From NCBI GenBank assembly GCA_902812365.1, contig CADDZC010000033.1, forward strand, positions 1 through 40,342: 40,342 nt of DNA, given 5' to 3'. Under the pieces are notes generated by a model. That model was not told the DNA's origin, made no database searches, and saw only the letters and a list, made by a program, of their open reading frames with translations. The stretch comes from Acidobacteriota bacterium (GTDB lineage Bacteria > Acidobacteriota > Terriglobia > UBA7540). This document shows, one piece after another, positions 7,144-15,488 of the stretch (within the stretch, counting starts at the first letter, position 1; each line of letters starts with the position of its first letter). The translations under genes were made by a program, and so were the position numbers.

Positions 7144-8538
7144 CTAGCTGCGGTCAATGTTGTATTGCCGGATTTTGTACAGCAGTGCCTTGTAACTGAT
7201 GTTCAGGAGGCGGGAGGCTTCTTTGCGGTTCCACTTTGTGCGCTCGAGAGCGCGCGTGATGGCTTCAATCTCGGCTTCGTCTTTCACCCCGCGGACGAGC
7301 GACTTCAGGTCCCCGGGCTCGCGCACCTGGGCGCGAACCGACGCCTTGGCGCTGCCCGCAACCTCGGCCGCCTTGACCTCGAGATCCCCTAGCACCAGCG
7401 ATTCGTCGCCCAGAATCAAATAGCGCTTGACGAAATTCTCGAGCTCGCGCAGATTGCCCGGCCAGTGGTACCTCATGCAGGCCTCCACCAGAGGCGGCGA
7501 GACCGGCAGCGGATTGCGTGCGTAGCGAGACGCGAACAGGCCCATAAAGTGCCGCAGCAGGAGCGGAATCTCCTCCTTCCGTTCGCGCAGGGGAGGCAGG
7601 TGGATGGTGAAAGCGTTCAAACGATAATACAGGTCTTCGCGGAACTTCTTGGTGGCGATGGCCTGCTGGATGTCAATATTCGTCGCCGCCAGGATTCTCA
7701 CGTCCACGCTCACCATGGTGCGGCTGCCCAGGCGCGAGAACTTCTGATCCTGAAGCACGTGGAGGAGCTTGGCTTGCAGGCCGGGCGGCATTTCACCGAT
7801 TTCATCGAGCAGGATCGTCCCCTTGTCGCAGAGCTCGAACTTGCCGGGCTTCGAGCGGGTGGCGCCCGTAAAGGCTCCCGGCTCGTAGCCGAACAGTTCG
7901 CTTTCCAGCAGCTCGGCCGGCAGCGCCGCGCAGTTCACCTTTAGAAAGGTGCGGTGGGCGCGAGGCGACAGCTTGTGGATGAGCTGGGCCACCACTTCCT
8001 TGCCCGTGCCGCTCTCGCCCAGCATCAGCACCGGCACGTTGACGTTGGCCACTTGGCTGACCTGGTTCCGAATCCGCCGCATGGCCGGACTGGCGGCCAC
8101 GAAAAAGACGTCTTCGCTCAGCTCCTCGACCTCGCCCGCCCGAGCCTCGGCCTGGGCGAGTGGGGACGCCGGCTGCAGGCAGTGGCTGATGACGGCGTCG
8201 AGCTCCGCCTTTTGGAAGGGCTTGGTCAGATAATCCTGAGCGCCCAGCCGAATGGCCTGCACCACTTTGCGGGTGTCACTGACGCAGGACAGCATCACCA
8301 CCTTCAGGGCGGGGTGAATTTCCCTTAGCCGCTCGAGGGTTTGGAGTCCGTCGAGCCCCGGCATGAGCAGATCCAGCAGCACCAGGTCGGGCACCGCGTC
8401 ACCCTGGACTTGGGCGATGGCCTCGGCGCCGCTCTGGGCCGTGCGCACGCGATAGGAGTCAACTTCCAGCAGCGTTTGCAAATAACGGAGCATGCTGGGT
8501 TCGTCGTCCACCACCAGGATGCTCGCCGGACTGGACAT
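7144..8538 (-). CDS. NtrC-family response regulator (receiver, AAA+, Fis-type HTH)
   Basis: 464 residues. The receiver domain (1-120) has acidic pair D11/D12, phospho-acceptor Asp56 in LLDLLMPG and Lys106 in LTKPF. The AAA+ domain (about 143-375) carries Walker A GESGTGKE (174-181), GAFTGA (221-226), Walker B TILLDE and PPLRER. The C-terminal Fis-type helix-turn-helix ends KWNRKEASRLLNISYKALLYKIR. It activates sigma-54 promoters when phosphorylated, almost certainly by the histidine kinase encoded just upstream (30-base gap, same strand). The regulated genes cannot be told from the window. Length and domain order are normal for the family. Confidence 0.95.
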   Translation of the reverse strand: MSSPASILVVDDEPSMLRYLQTLLEVDSYRVRTAQSGAEAIAQVQGDAVPDLVLLDLLMPGLDGLQTLERLREIHPALKVVMLSCVSDTRKVVQAIRLGAQDYLTKPFQKAELDAVISHCLQPASPLAQAEARAGEVEELSEDVFFVAASPAMRRIRNQVSQVANVNVPVLMLGESGTGKEVVAQLIHKLSPRAHRTFLKVNCAALPAELLESELFGYEPGAFTGATRSKPGKFELCDKGTILLDEIGEMPPGLQAKLLHVLQDQKFSRLGSRTMVSVDVRILAATNIDIQQAIATKKFREDLYYRLNAFTIHLPPLRERKEEIPLLLRHFMGLFASRYARNPLPVSPPLVEACMRYHWPGNLRELENFVKRYLILGDESLVLGDLEVKAAEVAGSAKASVRAQVREPGDLKSLVRGVKDEAEIEAITRALERTKWNRKEASRLLNISYKALLYKIRQYNIDRS

Positions 8539-8568
8539 GAGCCGTCCTCTCCTTCCCCAGATTCATCG

Positions 8569-9489
8569 TCAGAAAGGGTTCAAAGGTAGAAGAAAACAGA
8601 ACGTCGAGCCCGCCCTGACTTCGCTTTCCACCCAGATTTTGCCTCCATGCGCCAGCACCAAGCGGCGGGCGACGGCAAGGCCGAGGCCCATCCCCCCGGG
8701 CGGTTCGCCGGAAGGAGACAGTTTAACGAAATCGTCAAAGATTTCCTGGCGGTATTCGGGCGCGACCCCGGGGCCGGTATCGGAAACGTTGACTCGCACG
8801 GAGTTGGGAAGCGGCAGATTCTGCCGCCGCCTTTCCTGCTTGACGCCCGGCTGGGGGCGGCTGCGGCGTTCCCAAACGTAAGGCTCGGCGGTCAGCCAGA
8901 CGGTACCGCCGGCCGGAGTAAATTTGAGGGCGTTCTCGAGCAGATTGGATACGACATGCTGGACCTTGTCGTAATCGAACGGAAACGGCGGCAACGGCTT
9001 GGTCTCGGGAAAGTAGAGCGCCACCCGCTTCTTTTGAAACGACGGCAGCCAGTATGTATACAGCTCGGAGAGGCAGGCCCGCAGATCCCCGACTTCGAAC
9101 TTCACCGTCAGTTTGCCGGTCTCCAGAGCGCTGTAACTTAAGAAATCTTCAATGAACTTTTGCAAACGAACGCAGTTGTATCTCGATTCGTCCAGGATTT
9201 GGCGCTGGCGAGGGTTGAGTGCACCGGCCTTCTCGGTCAAAAGCAGGTCGACGTAACCGGCAATGATCGCCAGCGGTGTTTTCAACTGGTGGGCCGCCAT
9301 TCCCAGGGCTACCGTGCGGCGGTGGCTCTCCTCCTGCAGCGCCTGGAAGGCCTCCAGCAGTTCCCGGTAGTCGGCGGAGGCGGGTCCGGGCGCGGCCGAG
9401 GCCGGAACGGGAACCGTAGTGGGGGAGTCCGCCGGCTTCACCGGCGATGCGGTCGCGCTCAACGGCTCCTCACGGCGCTTGTGGGCCAT
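8569..9489 (-). CDS. Soluble sensor histidine kinase
   Basis: 306 residues. There are no membrane spans and no recognisable sensor domain. Residues 1-40 are a Pro/Ala/Thr-rich tail, followed by a short helix leading into the dimerisation domain. The phospho-acceptor is His67 in AAHQLKTPLAII. The ATPase domain has N-box NLLENALKF (182-190), G1 DTGPG (237-241) and G2 GMGLGLA (266-272). It has an extra basic, Arg-rich loop at about 205-225 between the N-box and G1. It is cytoplasmic, so it must sense an internal signal or a partner protein. It precedes the NtrC-type regulator by 30 bases and is its likely phosphodonor. The ribosome binding site is weak. Confidence 0.93.
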   Translation of the reverse strand: MAHKRREEPLSATASPVKPADSPTTVPVPASAAPGPASADYRELLEAFQALQEESHRRTVALGMAAHQLKTPLAIIAGYVDLLLTEKAGALNPRQRQILDESRYNCVRLQKFIEDFLSYSALETGKLTVKFEVGDLRACLSELYTYWLPSFQKKRVALYFPETKPLPPFPFDYDKVQHVVSNLLENALKFTPAGGTVWLTAEPYVWERRSRPQPGVKQERRRQNLPLPNSVRVNVSDTGPGVAPEYRQEIFDDFVKLSPSGEPPGGMGLGLAVARRLVLAHGGKIWVESEVRAGSTFCFLLPLNPF

Positions 9490-9827
9490 TGAAGGCTCTC
9501 AGAAGATTCCACCTCAGTGGAGGCCGGCCGGGCGTCGTTCCCTTCCCCGCGCCCCGGATCACTCGAGCACAGCCGCTCGCGCCCCGGGGAAACCGTTCGG
9601 TTTCCCGACGTCGAAGACCTGCCACCAGGCCGCAAAAAGGGCACCCGATTTCTCTTTCACAACAAAAAATCTGACCGCGCCGCCGGCCGGGGTTTCGTCG
9701 GTCATGGTGACGGGACCTCGGGATGCTGCTAAGCCTTTATACGTCTATGAGCTGCGACGACAGGCAAAGCGCGAGGCCCCTGGCTCTTTGGCCTATTGCG
9801 TGCTATGTCTATCATGGGCAGGGAAAT
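9490..9827. other. 338-base gap between divergent kinase and PilZ genes
   Basis: No gene is supported. The right half is less GC-rich. It contains TTGGCC (9788-9793), a 16-base spacer and TATCAT (9810-9815), a plausible sigma-70 promoter for the PilZ gene. A small hairpin (CCACCTCAGTGG) lies near 9508-9519 in the kinase leader. Confidence 0.4.
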
Positions 9828-10241
9828 ATGTCAAGAGTCAACTACCGGCCCGAGCGGGGGATCGGCAGCGTGGCCAGAACCAGAAGCAAGAAACTTGAGC
9901 GCCCAGGGGCCGCCGGTCGGCCGGCCCGCGAGCGGCGCCGCTCGGAACGCCTGCCGCTAGCTATCCCCGTGTTTGCGCGCGGCCTGGATCCACAGGGAAA
10001 GGAATTTTTGGAATTTACCACCACGATCAACGTCAGCGCCGGCGGGGCTCTGTTGCTCATGCGGCGCTCGCTGCCAACGGGTTCGAAGGTTTTTTTGGAG
10101 ATTCCGGCCGCCCCGCTGCCCCGCGTCACCTCCCCTCCCAAGCTCACTCGCACCTTGCAGGGCGAGATTGCGCGGGTCACGCCCTCCGATCCGTCGTATC
10201 TTTGGGCCATCCGTTTTGATCAGCCGGTCGGAGCCAACTGA
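9828..10241 (+). CDS. PilZ-domain c-di-GMP binding protein
   Basis: 137 residues from the ATG at 9828; the open frame extends upstream to 9723 but the extra part is not protein-like. The PilZ domain covers about 35-135. RRRSER (about 36-41) fits the RxxxR cyclic-di-GMP motif, and NVSAGG fits the D/NxSxxG motif. It ends in a beta strand WAIRFD typical of the fold. The N-terminal 33 residues are basic and probably flexible. It is a single-domain PilZ protein and probably works as a c-di-GMP-responsive adaptor. An internal in-frame GTG near 9869 could also be the start, as no ribosome binding site is strong. Confidence 0.8.
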   Translation: MSRVNYRPERGIGSVARTRSKKLERPGAAGRPARERRRSERLPLAIPVFARGLDPQGKEFLEFTTTINVSAGGALLLMRRSLPTGSKVFLEIPAAPLPRVTSPPKLTRTLQGEIARVTPSDPSYLWAIRFDQPVGAN

Positions 10242-10258
10242 ACGCCGCGCGGGTTGTC

Positions 10259-10295
10259 CGGCTGCGGGTGGGTGCAGCCGCTTCCGTTCGGTTTT
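10259..10295 (+). terminator. Weak terminator-like hairpin after the PilZ gene
   Basis: CGGCTGC (10259-10265) pairs with GCAGCCG (10274-10280), 7 pairs with an 8-base loop. A short T-run (TTTT, 10292-10295) follows 11 bases later, which is too far for a strong intrinsic terminator. Confidence 0.3.
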
Positions 10296-10377
10296 GCCGC
10301 CCTCGGCAAATTCTCACAGCAGTATATTTAAGTCTTTGATATTCAATAATTTGTAGCTTTATACCGCTTCCGAATTA

Positions 10378-10737
10378 TCAAGCATTCGCACTCTTCTGGA
10401 AACTCGCGATGGCCTTGGCTTCGTCGTCATGAACGTCGAAGACCGTCAACAACTTGGTGATCTGGAGCAGATCCTTCACCTTCTTCGTAAGGTTCAACAG
10501 TTTCATCTGGCCGCCTTGATTGGAAACGGCGGTGAAACCGCTCACCAACTCGCCGATCCCCGAGCTGTCGATATACGTGACATCGGTCAGATTCAGCAGC
10601 AGATTCTTGTGTCCCTTGGCCAGCAGGCCGCGAATCAACTCGCGCAACTGGCTGCAACCCTCGCCGAGCGTAATGCGCCCGCTGATATCGATGACGATCA
10701 CTCCGTTAACTTCCCGCGTTGTGGCCTTCATGCTCAC
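10378..10737 (-). CDS. STAS-domain anti-sigma factor antagonist
   Basis: 119 residues, a single STAS domain of the SpoIIAA/RsbV type. The phosphorylatable serine lies in YIDSSGIGEL (Ser58/Ser59). In this family the unphosphorylated antagonist binds its cognate kinase and frees a sigma factor or other target; phosphorylation switches it off. The kinase is encoded by the overlapping upstream gene. The GTG at 10737 is preferred because GGAGGA lies 7 bases upstream, inside the end of the kinase gene; an ATG at 10731 is possible. The 32-base overlap implies translational coupling, which would keep the two proteins in fixed ratio. Confidence 0.92.
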   Translation of the reverse strand: MSMKATTREVNGVIVIDISGRITLGEGCSQLRELIRGLLAKGHKNLLLNLTDVTYIDSSGIGELVSGFTAVSNQGGQMKLLNLTKKVKDLLQITKLLTVFDVHDDEAKAIASFQKSANA

Positions 10738-11191
10738 GGTCCATTCCTCCTTGATTAAAATCCGCTTTCGAGTTGATCCGCTTCACCAGGGTGACTTCCG
10801 TCCCTACGCCCGGTATCCGTTCCACGCGAAAATCATCCATAAACGAGCGGATCAGGAAAATCCCCCGTCCCGAAACCTTGAGCAGGTTCTCGGATTCCAG
10901 AGGGTTGGGGACCTTTTCCGCATCGAACCCGGGGCCTTCGTCTCGGACACGAATCTCGAGCCGATCCGGATAGACCAAGAATCGCAGCCGGACGTGCTTG
11001 CGGCGGTCGTTTTTGTTACCGTGCATGATGGCATTAATCATCGACTCGTGCACGGCCATGCCGATCCGGTGCTGCTCTTCCTCGTCAAAACCGGCGCTCA
11101 CGCAGACCCGCTGCACCATCCCTTCCGCCACTTCGACGTTGCCGAGGTCGCTCTCGAGCATCACTTCAACAACGCTGGCTTCAGCCGTCAT
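10706..11191 (-). CDS. RsbW-like anti-sigma factor / serine kinase
   Basis: 161 residues from the ATG at 11191; the open frame extends to 11320 but that part looks non-coding. It is a GHKL ATPase: N-box HESMINAIMHGN, G1 DEGPGFD and G2 SGRGIFLIRSF. This is the RsbW/SpoIIAB type, which phosphorylates a STAS antagonist and binds a sigma factor or another target. The STAS gene overlaps its last 32 bases, completing a two-gene partner switch. No sigma factor gene is next to it, so the output is unknown. Upstream on the minus strand TTGACT (rc of 11242-11247) could be a -35 box, but the -10 match is poor. Confidence 0.9.
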   Translation of the reverse strand: MTAEASVVEVMLESDLGNVEVAEGMVQRVCVSAGFDEEEQHRIGMAVHESMINAIMHGNKNDRRKHVRLRFLVYPDRLEIRVRDEGPGFDAEKVPNPLESENLLKVSGRGIFLIRSFMDDFRVERIPGVGTEVTLVKRINSKADFNQGGMDREHEGHNAGS

Positions 11192-11354
11192 GGTCCGTTG
11201 CTTGCCGCAAACCGCGTTAACCCTACAATAGAGGGTGAGGAAAGTCAACGAAGGACAAGCCCTCCTGGCTCCTCTCGATCCAGCGGCGTCGAGCATAATC
11301 AAACGCCCGTCCGAGGTCAACCGGAAGGGTTCAAACCCGCGCCGGCGGCGGCGC

Positions 11355-13406
11355 CTACCGCGCGCTTCTCCGCAACGGAACCCGAATCAAACAGTAGGCC
11401 AGGATGGCAAATGCCACCAGCGAAACCCAGCCGCCCCAGCGAGCCACGAAGGGCAGCACAGCTTTCCCCAGCCAAAGTTGGGTCAGCGACGGAACTCCTT
11501 GAATGAACAGCACGGCGAGCAGAATGCCGGTAATGGCTTCGCCGGCGATGAAGCCGGAGGCCAGCAGCGTGCCCCGCTCCTGCGCTTTAGCCTGTTCGGC
11601 AGGAGCCATCAGCTTGCGGCGCGCCGTGACGTCGGCGATCCACTTGATTAGGCCACCCACGAAGATGGCCGAGGTCGTCTCGAGCGGCAGGTACATGCCG
11701 ACGGCGATGAGCATTGGGGAAGGCGCGTCGATCATAATCAGCGCCAGGCCCAGCCAGCAGCCCATCACCAGGAGCCCCCAGGGCATCTGGCCGCCCACAA
11801 TCCCCTGGGCCAGCTCGGCCATCAGGCCGGCCTGCGGGGCGGGCAACTCTCGCCCGCCGATCCCGCCCGTGGCCAGATTCGCCTCGTGCAGGGCGATGAT
11901 GGGCAGCAGCAGGAAAAACGATACCGCCGTGACGCTCATCACCTCGACCACTTCCATCTTCCACGGCGTGCCGCCGAGGATGTAGCCGGCCTTCAGATCC
12001 TGGATCAGGCTCCCGGAAACGCAGCAGGCGCAGCAGACGATCGAGGCCACGCCGAGTACTTCGGCCACTCCGCCCAGGCCCTTGGCGCCAATCGCCACCA
12101 TCACCAGCGCGGCGATCACCAGCGCGCACAACGTCAGCCCGGAGACCGGCTGATTGGAGGATCCGACCAAGCCCACCAGGTAGCCGCCCACCGCGGAGAG
12201 GAAGAATCCGGCCAACGTCATGACCAGGGCGGCGAGAATCGCCGCCGCCCAGCTTTGGGCAAAATGCTCGTAAATAATGGTGATGGGGATGACGAGCGCG
12301 ACGATGGCGGCCGTGATCCACTTGATCGAGATGTCGCGGTCGAGCCGCGTGCGGGCGAGCGCCGCCGCCCCGGTGGCTTCGGCGCTTTCGAGGGCCCCGC
12401 GAACCGAGCGCAGGATCGACTGGCGCATGTCATAGAGCGTGTACAGGGTACCCACCAGCATGGCGCCCACGGCGATCGGGCGAACCACGTTGTACCAGAC
12501 CGTATAGCTCACCAGCTCCCACGGCGCCACCCTGCCCGGGGCCGGCCCCAGCCGCTGCGGCAGTTCCGGGTCGATGAACAGCACCAGGGGAATCAGCAGC
12601 AGCCAGGCCAGCACGCCGCCGGAAAAATTGATGGCGGCCAAGCGCGGTCCGATGATATAGCCGATGCCAATCAGCGCCGGGGAGGCCGAAGGCGTGGTAT
12701 AGGCGATGCCGCCGCTATAGGCCACCTCACCGAGCGCCTCTTTCTGGTACCCGAAGTAGCGAATGACCGACTCGGGGAACTTCACAAAGAAGGAGACCGA
12801 GCCCTTGAAGAGCTGGAGCCCTTTCTCGTCTTTGAAGATTTGCAGCAAGGCGCCGAGGCCGAGCGCCCCGAAGACGTAGCGGGGAGCGTCCGAGGCTCCC
12901 TGCTGCCCCGCCTTCACAATCTCGGCGCTCGCGGTGCTCTCGGGAAAGGGCAAGTCCGGCGATTCGACACAGAGGGGGCGGCGCAGAATGATAATGAAGA
13001 AGACTCCGAGCAATCCGCCCGCCAGCAGGATCAGCGTGCCGACCCAGTAGTGACCGCGCAACTCGGTCCACAGACGCTGGCCTCCTACGTTCACCATCAT
13101 GAAGGCGGGGATGGTAAAGATGGCGCCGGCCACCAGCGCTTCGCCCACCGAGGCGGCCGTGCGGGCGATGTTCTGCTCGAGCACCCCGCCGCGAAAGAAC
13201 GGCAGCCGGAACAGCGCAATGGCGATGACGGCCGCCGGAATCGTGGCCGCCACCGTCTGCCCCGCCTTCATTCCCAGATAGGCGTTCGCGGCCCCGAAAA
13301 TGGCCGCCATAAGGATCCCGGCCAGCGCCGCCTTGAGCGTTAGCTCGCGCTCCCTCGATTCGGCCGGGACCAACGGCTTAAAGGGTGGTGTCTTCAATTC
13401 CGGCAC
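11355..13406 (-). CDS. OPT-family oligopeptide transporter
   Basis: 683 residues from the GTG at 13406, chosen because GGAGG lies 6 bases upstream; an in-frame ATG at 13460 without such a site gives 701 residues. It is a strongly hydrophobic protein with about 14-16 membrane spans. The family motif NAYLGMKAGQTVAATIPAAV follows the first span. Later segments include SNQPVSG and GGTPWKMEVVEV, which are typical of the bacterial OPT (TIGR00733-like) branch. OPT proteins import oligopeptides or metal-chelate complexes, driven by protons. With the secreted tricorn-like peptidase at 2448 it would fit peptide scavenging, although the two are 6 kb apart. The stop is close to an RsbW-like gene on the same strand, with a 160-base gap. 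Confidence 0.92.
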   Translation of the reverse strand: MPELKTPPFKPLVPAESRERELTLKAALAGILMAAIFGAANAYLGMKAGQTVAATIPAAVIAIALFRLPFFRGGVLEQNIARTAASVGEALVAGAIFTIPAFMMVNVGGQRLWTELRGHYWVGTLILLAGGLLGVFFIIILRRPLCVESPDLPFPESTASAEIVKAGQQGASDAPRYVFGALGLGALLQIFKDEKGLQLFKGSVSFFVKFPESVIRYFGYQKEALGEVAYSGGIAYTTPSASPALIGIGYIIGPRLAAINFSGGVLAWLLLIPLVLFIDPELPQRLGPAPGRVAPWELVSYTVWYNVVRPIAVGAMLVGTLYTLYDMRQSILRSVRGALESAEATGAAALARTRLDRDISIKWITAAIVALVIPITIIYEHFAQSWAAAILAALVMTLAGFFLSAVGGYLVGLVGSSNQPVSGLTLCALVIAALVMVAIGAKGLGGVAEVLGVASIVCCACCVSGSLIQDLKAGYILGGTPWKMEVVEVMSVTAVSFFLLLPIIALHEANLATGGIGGRELPAPQAGLMAELAQGIVGGQMPWGLLVMGCWLGLALIMIDAPSPMLIAVGMYLPLETTSAIFVGGLIKWIADVTARRKLMAPAEQAKAQERGTLLASGFIAGEAITGILLAVLFIQGVPSLTQLWLGKAVLPFVARWGGWVSLVAFAILAYCLIRVPLRRSAR

Positions 13407-13474
13407 GGGCAGCCTCCGGCGGGCACCGCCGCCGTTCGACGGCCGGCGCGCCCAAGCCATCCAGAAGATCAGCG

Positions 13475-13483
13475 ACTATAACA
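13475..13483 (-). promoter_or_regulatory. Extended -10 box for the OPT gene
   Basis: On the minus strand the sequence is TGTTATAGT, an extended -10 (TGn followed by TATAGT). Transcription would start near 13468, leaving a leader of about 60 bases before the preferred GTG, or about 8 bases before the ATG at 13460. A 16-base perfect GC palindrome (13488-13503) sits just upstream. Confidence 0.4.
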
Positions 13484-13563
13484 TGAGGCGCGGCCGGCCG
13501 CGCGCCGGGGCGTTTTGCATGGGAGGGGTAAATGCCGGGTACAGCTATAGGTTCAACGCTCTC

Positions 13564-14790
13564 TCAATAAACGCGCGGGGAGTACCTCACGACCTCGAGG
13601 TTCTTCACGTCCTCGCTGGCCTTGACGAAGAGGAAGTCATAGGGGGAGCTCGCGCACGCAGCGAGCGCACGGTCGTCCTCGCCCGCCGCTAGTCGATAAG
13701 CCGCCACGACTTCGCCGCTATTCGGATCAACAACCGTGATCAGCTTCCGCGCGTCGGGGCTTTCGGAGAGAGCCGTCCCGACTGGGCCGAACTGGACGAA
13801 GATGTGGTCGAGGCCGGCCGGCCCGAACTGCAGGGGTTTCACGCCGGAGGCAGGAGTCGGAATCTGAAACTGGTGGATGACTTCCCCGGCCGGCGATACG
13901 ATGAACACTCGCGGGGGATCCGTACCCCACAACATATCGATGTTTCCGTCGCTCGCGCTGATTTGGCGCGTGCCGCTAACGACGGTGACGAACGAAGGCG
14001 CTTTGTCCTCGGGCGCCTGACCCCGCCACCCGGAAGGCTGCCTGGGCTCGCCCGACGTTAGAGACCCTCCAGCCCCCTTGAGGAGCCCGGGATTGACGTC
14101 GGTAGGTGCTTGAATGCCGGACACGAACTGCCCACTTCGATCGAAGATTCCCGAGAACGCTTCACCGTGCTCGCCGACCACGGCCGTTCCGGTAATCAGA
14201 AAGCTTCCGTCAAGGAACACAGCGAGCCGCAGGGGCGTGATCGTCTTGCCGTGAATGCCGCCAAGCTTGGTATAGGAGTCCACCGTTCCGTCCTCGCGGT
14301 ATCTCACGACTAGGTAATCGACGAGAGCCTTCCCCCCTGCCGCCTCGCGGCCGGCGTAAGCCTCGAGCAGGGCGTATACCTGCCCGCGGGCGTCGACGTC
14401 GAAGTCGTAGCGAATGATGTCCTGGTATTCAGAGATGGACGGGATGCCGTAAAGGAGGGCATTTTTGTGATCGATGGAAAGTTTCCGGATCGGCAGCTTC
14501 GAGACGCCGTTGCGCTGGTTCAGCACGGCCTGCGGCGCGTCGCTATAGATCATATAGATGTTCCCGGCCGGATCGCACTTCATTTCGTTAGTGACCAACA
14601 AAGGCGGAGGAGCGGAAAAAGAAATCTTCTCGTCCCTGATCAGATCGCGAAGCGGTGGCGTCGCCGGCATCTGTCTCGCCGCCGGAGTGCCAGATTGCCG
14701 CCCGAACCCCACACTCTTCCACGCTAGGTTGATTAATATGACCGTTCCAAAGGCAACCCATGCCCTCTTGCGCGCTCGGTTCCAACCCAT
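13564..14790 (-). CDS. Exported propeller-like protein of unknown function
   Basis: 408 residues. The N-terminus has basic residues followed by a hydrophobic segment (VAFGTVILINLAW, about 12-24), a signal peptide or membrane anchor. The rest is rich in short beta-strand pairs of the type DPAGNIYMIYSD, DARGQVYALLEAY, LDGSFLITGTAV and DPNSGEVVAAYRL, spaced as in NHL or other six-bladed beta-propellers. No catalytic motif is recognised. CAGGGG precedes the ATG by 6 bases. It lies 116 bases downstream of a small Cys-rich secreted protein on the same strand, so the two may be co-transcribed. I do not recognise a named family. Confidence 0.75.
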   Translation of the reverse strand: MGWNRARKRAWVAFGTVILINLAWKSVGFGRQSGTPAARQMPATPPLRDLIRDEKISFSAPPPLLVTNEMKCDPAGNIYMIYSDAPQAVLNQRNGVSKLPIRKLSIDHKNALLYGIPSISEYQDIIRYDFDVDARGQVYALLEAYAGREAAGGKALVDYLVVRYREDGTVDSYTKLGGIHGKTITPLRLAVFLDGSFLITGTAVVGEHGEAFSGIFDRSGQFVSGIQAPTDVNPGLLKGAGGSLTSGEPRQPSGWRGQAPEDKAPSFVTVVSGTRQISASDGNIDMLWGTDPPRVFIVSPAGEVIHQFQIPTPASGVKPLQFGPAGLDHIFVQFGPVGTALSESPDARKLITVVDPNSGEVVAAYRLAAGEDDRALAACASSPYDFLFVKASEDVKNLEVVRYSPRVY

Positions 14791-14906
14791 GGTTTACCCC
14801 TGATCTTACCAATGAGGCTGGCGCGGAGGATGACGGCTCCCCTCGGCCTTCTCGCCAGTTTATTCCCCGGACCCGCCAAAGCACCAACACCGCGGCGCGA
14901 GCCGTG

Positions 14907-15299
14907 TCAACCACCAAGCTGGAGCCGCTCGTAACGGCCGAAGCAGTCGCGCACATACACGGCCCACAAGCCCGCTGCCGGTTTGGGGGCCAGAAGCTCT
15001 CCGCTGCTGCCGCATTGCTGGCCCGAGTCGAAATCTGCCGAGCAAGTTGAAGTACCGCAGCAGTTACCGGCACTCTCCTGGTTGTAGTAGTACTGGGTAC
15101 CGTAACCCGACGTGCAGACGTTAAACGTCGTGCTACCGTTACAATTTTGGCTGCTGCAGTACAGGGTTTGCTGGGAGGTGGCCGTGCAGCACACCGTGCT
15201 GCAATTCCCGCGCGCTCGCCCGGCACCACCGCCGATGATGAACAATGCACCTGCAATGAGAGAAAATACTCCGGTGTAGGGGGGGGACGTCAACCGCAT
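14907..15299 (-). CDS. Small Cys-rich secreted protein
   Basis: 130 residues from the ATG at 15299; the frame stays open to 15392, but those residues come from a duplicated leader. Residues 1-31 form a clear signal peptide (MRLT, hydrophobic FSLIAGALFIIGG, then AGRARG). The mature part of about 99 residues has 11 cysteines, mostly clustered as C-x3-CC, C-x4-C, CC-x4-C, and is rich in Ser, Thr, Tyr, Gln and Asn. It ends with a different, Cys-poor tail (LLAPKPAAGLWAVYVRDCFGRYERL). It looks like a disulfide-stabilised extracellular protein, and the VKOR-DsbA fusion in this window could fold it. No family is recognised. No clear ribosome binding site precedes the ATG. Confidence 0.55.
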   Translation of the reverse strand: MRLTSPPYTGVFSLIAGALFIIGGGAGRARGNCSTVCCTATSQQTLYCSSQNCNGSTTFNVCTSGYGTQYYYNQESAGNCCGTSTCSADFDSGQQCGSSGELLAPKPAAGLWAVYVRDCFGRYERLQLGG

Positions 15300-15390
15300 T
15301 TTCTGGCGCTGTTGCTCGCCCACAACACAATGGCGTGGGGCGTCTCTGCCAGGGGGAGCGTCAACCGGATTTTCTGCCGCTGTTGCTGGC
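15282..15390. repeat. Direct repeat covering the start of the Cys-rich gene
   Basis: A segment of about 35 bases occurs at 15282-15319 and again about 71 bases further at 15352-15390. The cores share GTCAACCG, ATTTTCTG and CGCTGTTGCT with about three mismatches plus one indel. The first copy holds the ATG of the Cys-rich gene (minus strand); in the second copy the same position reads ATC. Confidence 0.75.
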
Positions 15391-15488
15391 ACTCGGGTGG
15401 CTCGGGGCCGCGGCGCCTGACCTGCCGGCGGAGGCCGGATTCGGGTAAACTAACCGGCTGCATTGAACTTCCGATCCGAGGGCCCGAG

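Noticed and set aside
11886-13343. Plus-strand open frame opposite the OPT transporter
   Set aside because: Very rich in Asp, Gln, Arg and Gly, as expected from the antisense of a membrane protein.
13488-13503. Perfect 16-base GC palindrome as a terminator
   Set aside because: No T-run on either strand; it may affect the OPT promoter, but the all-GC sequence in this genome makes chance likely.
15147-15488. Upstream extension of the GH97 reading frame
   Set aside because: The ATG at 15489 has a good ribosome binding site and signal peptide; the extension is Arg/Cys-rich and overlaps the divergent Cys-rich gene.
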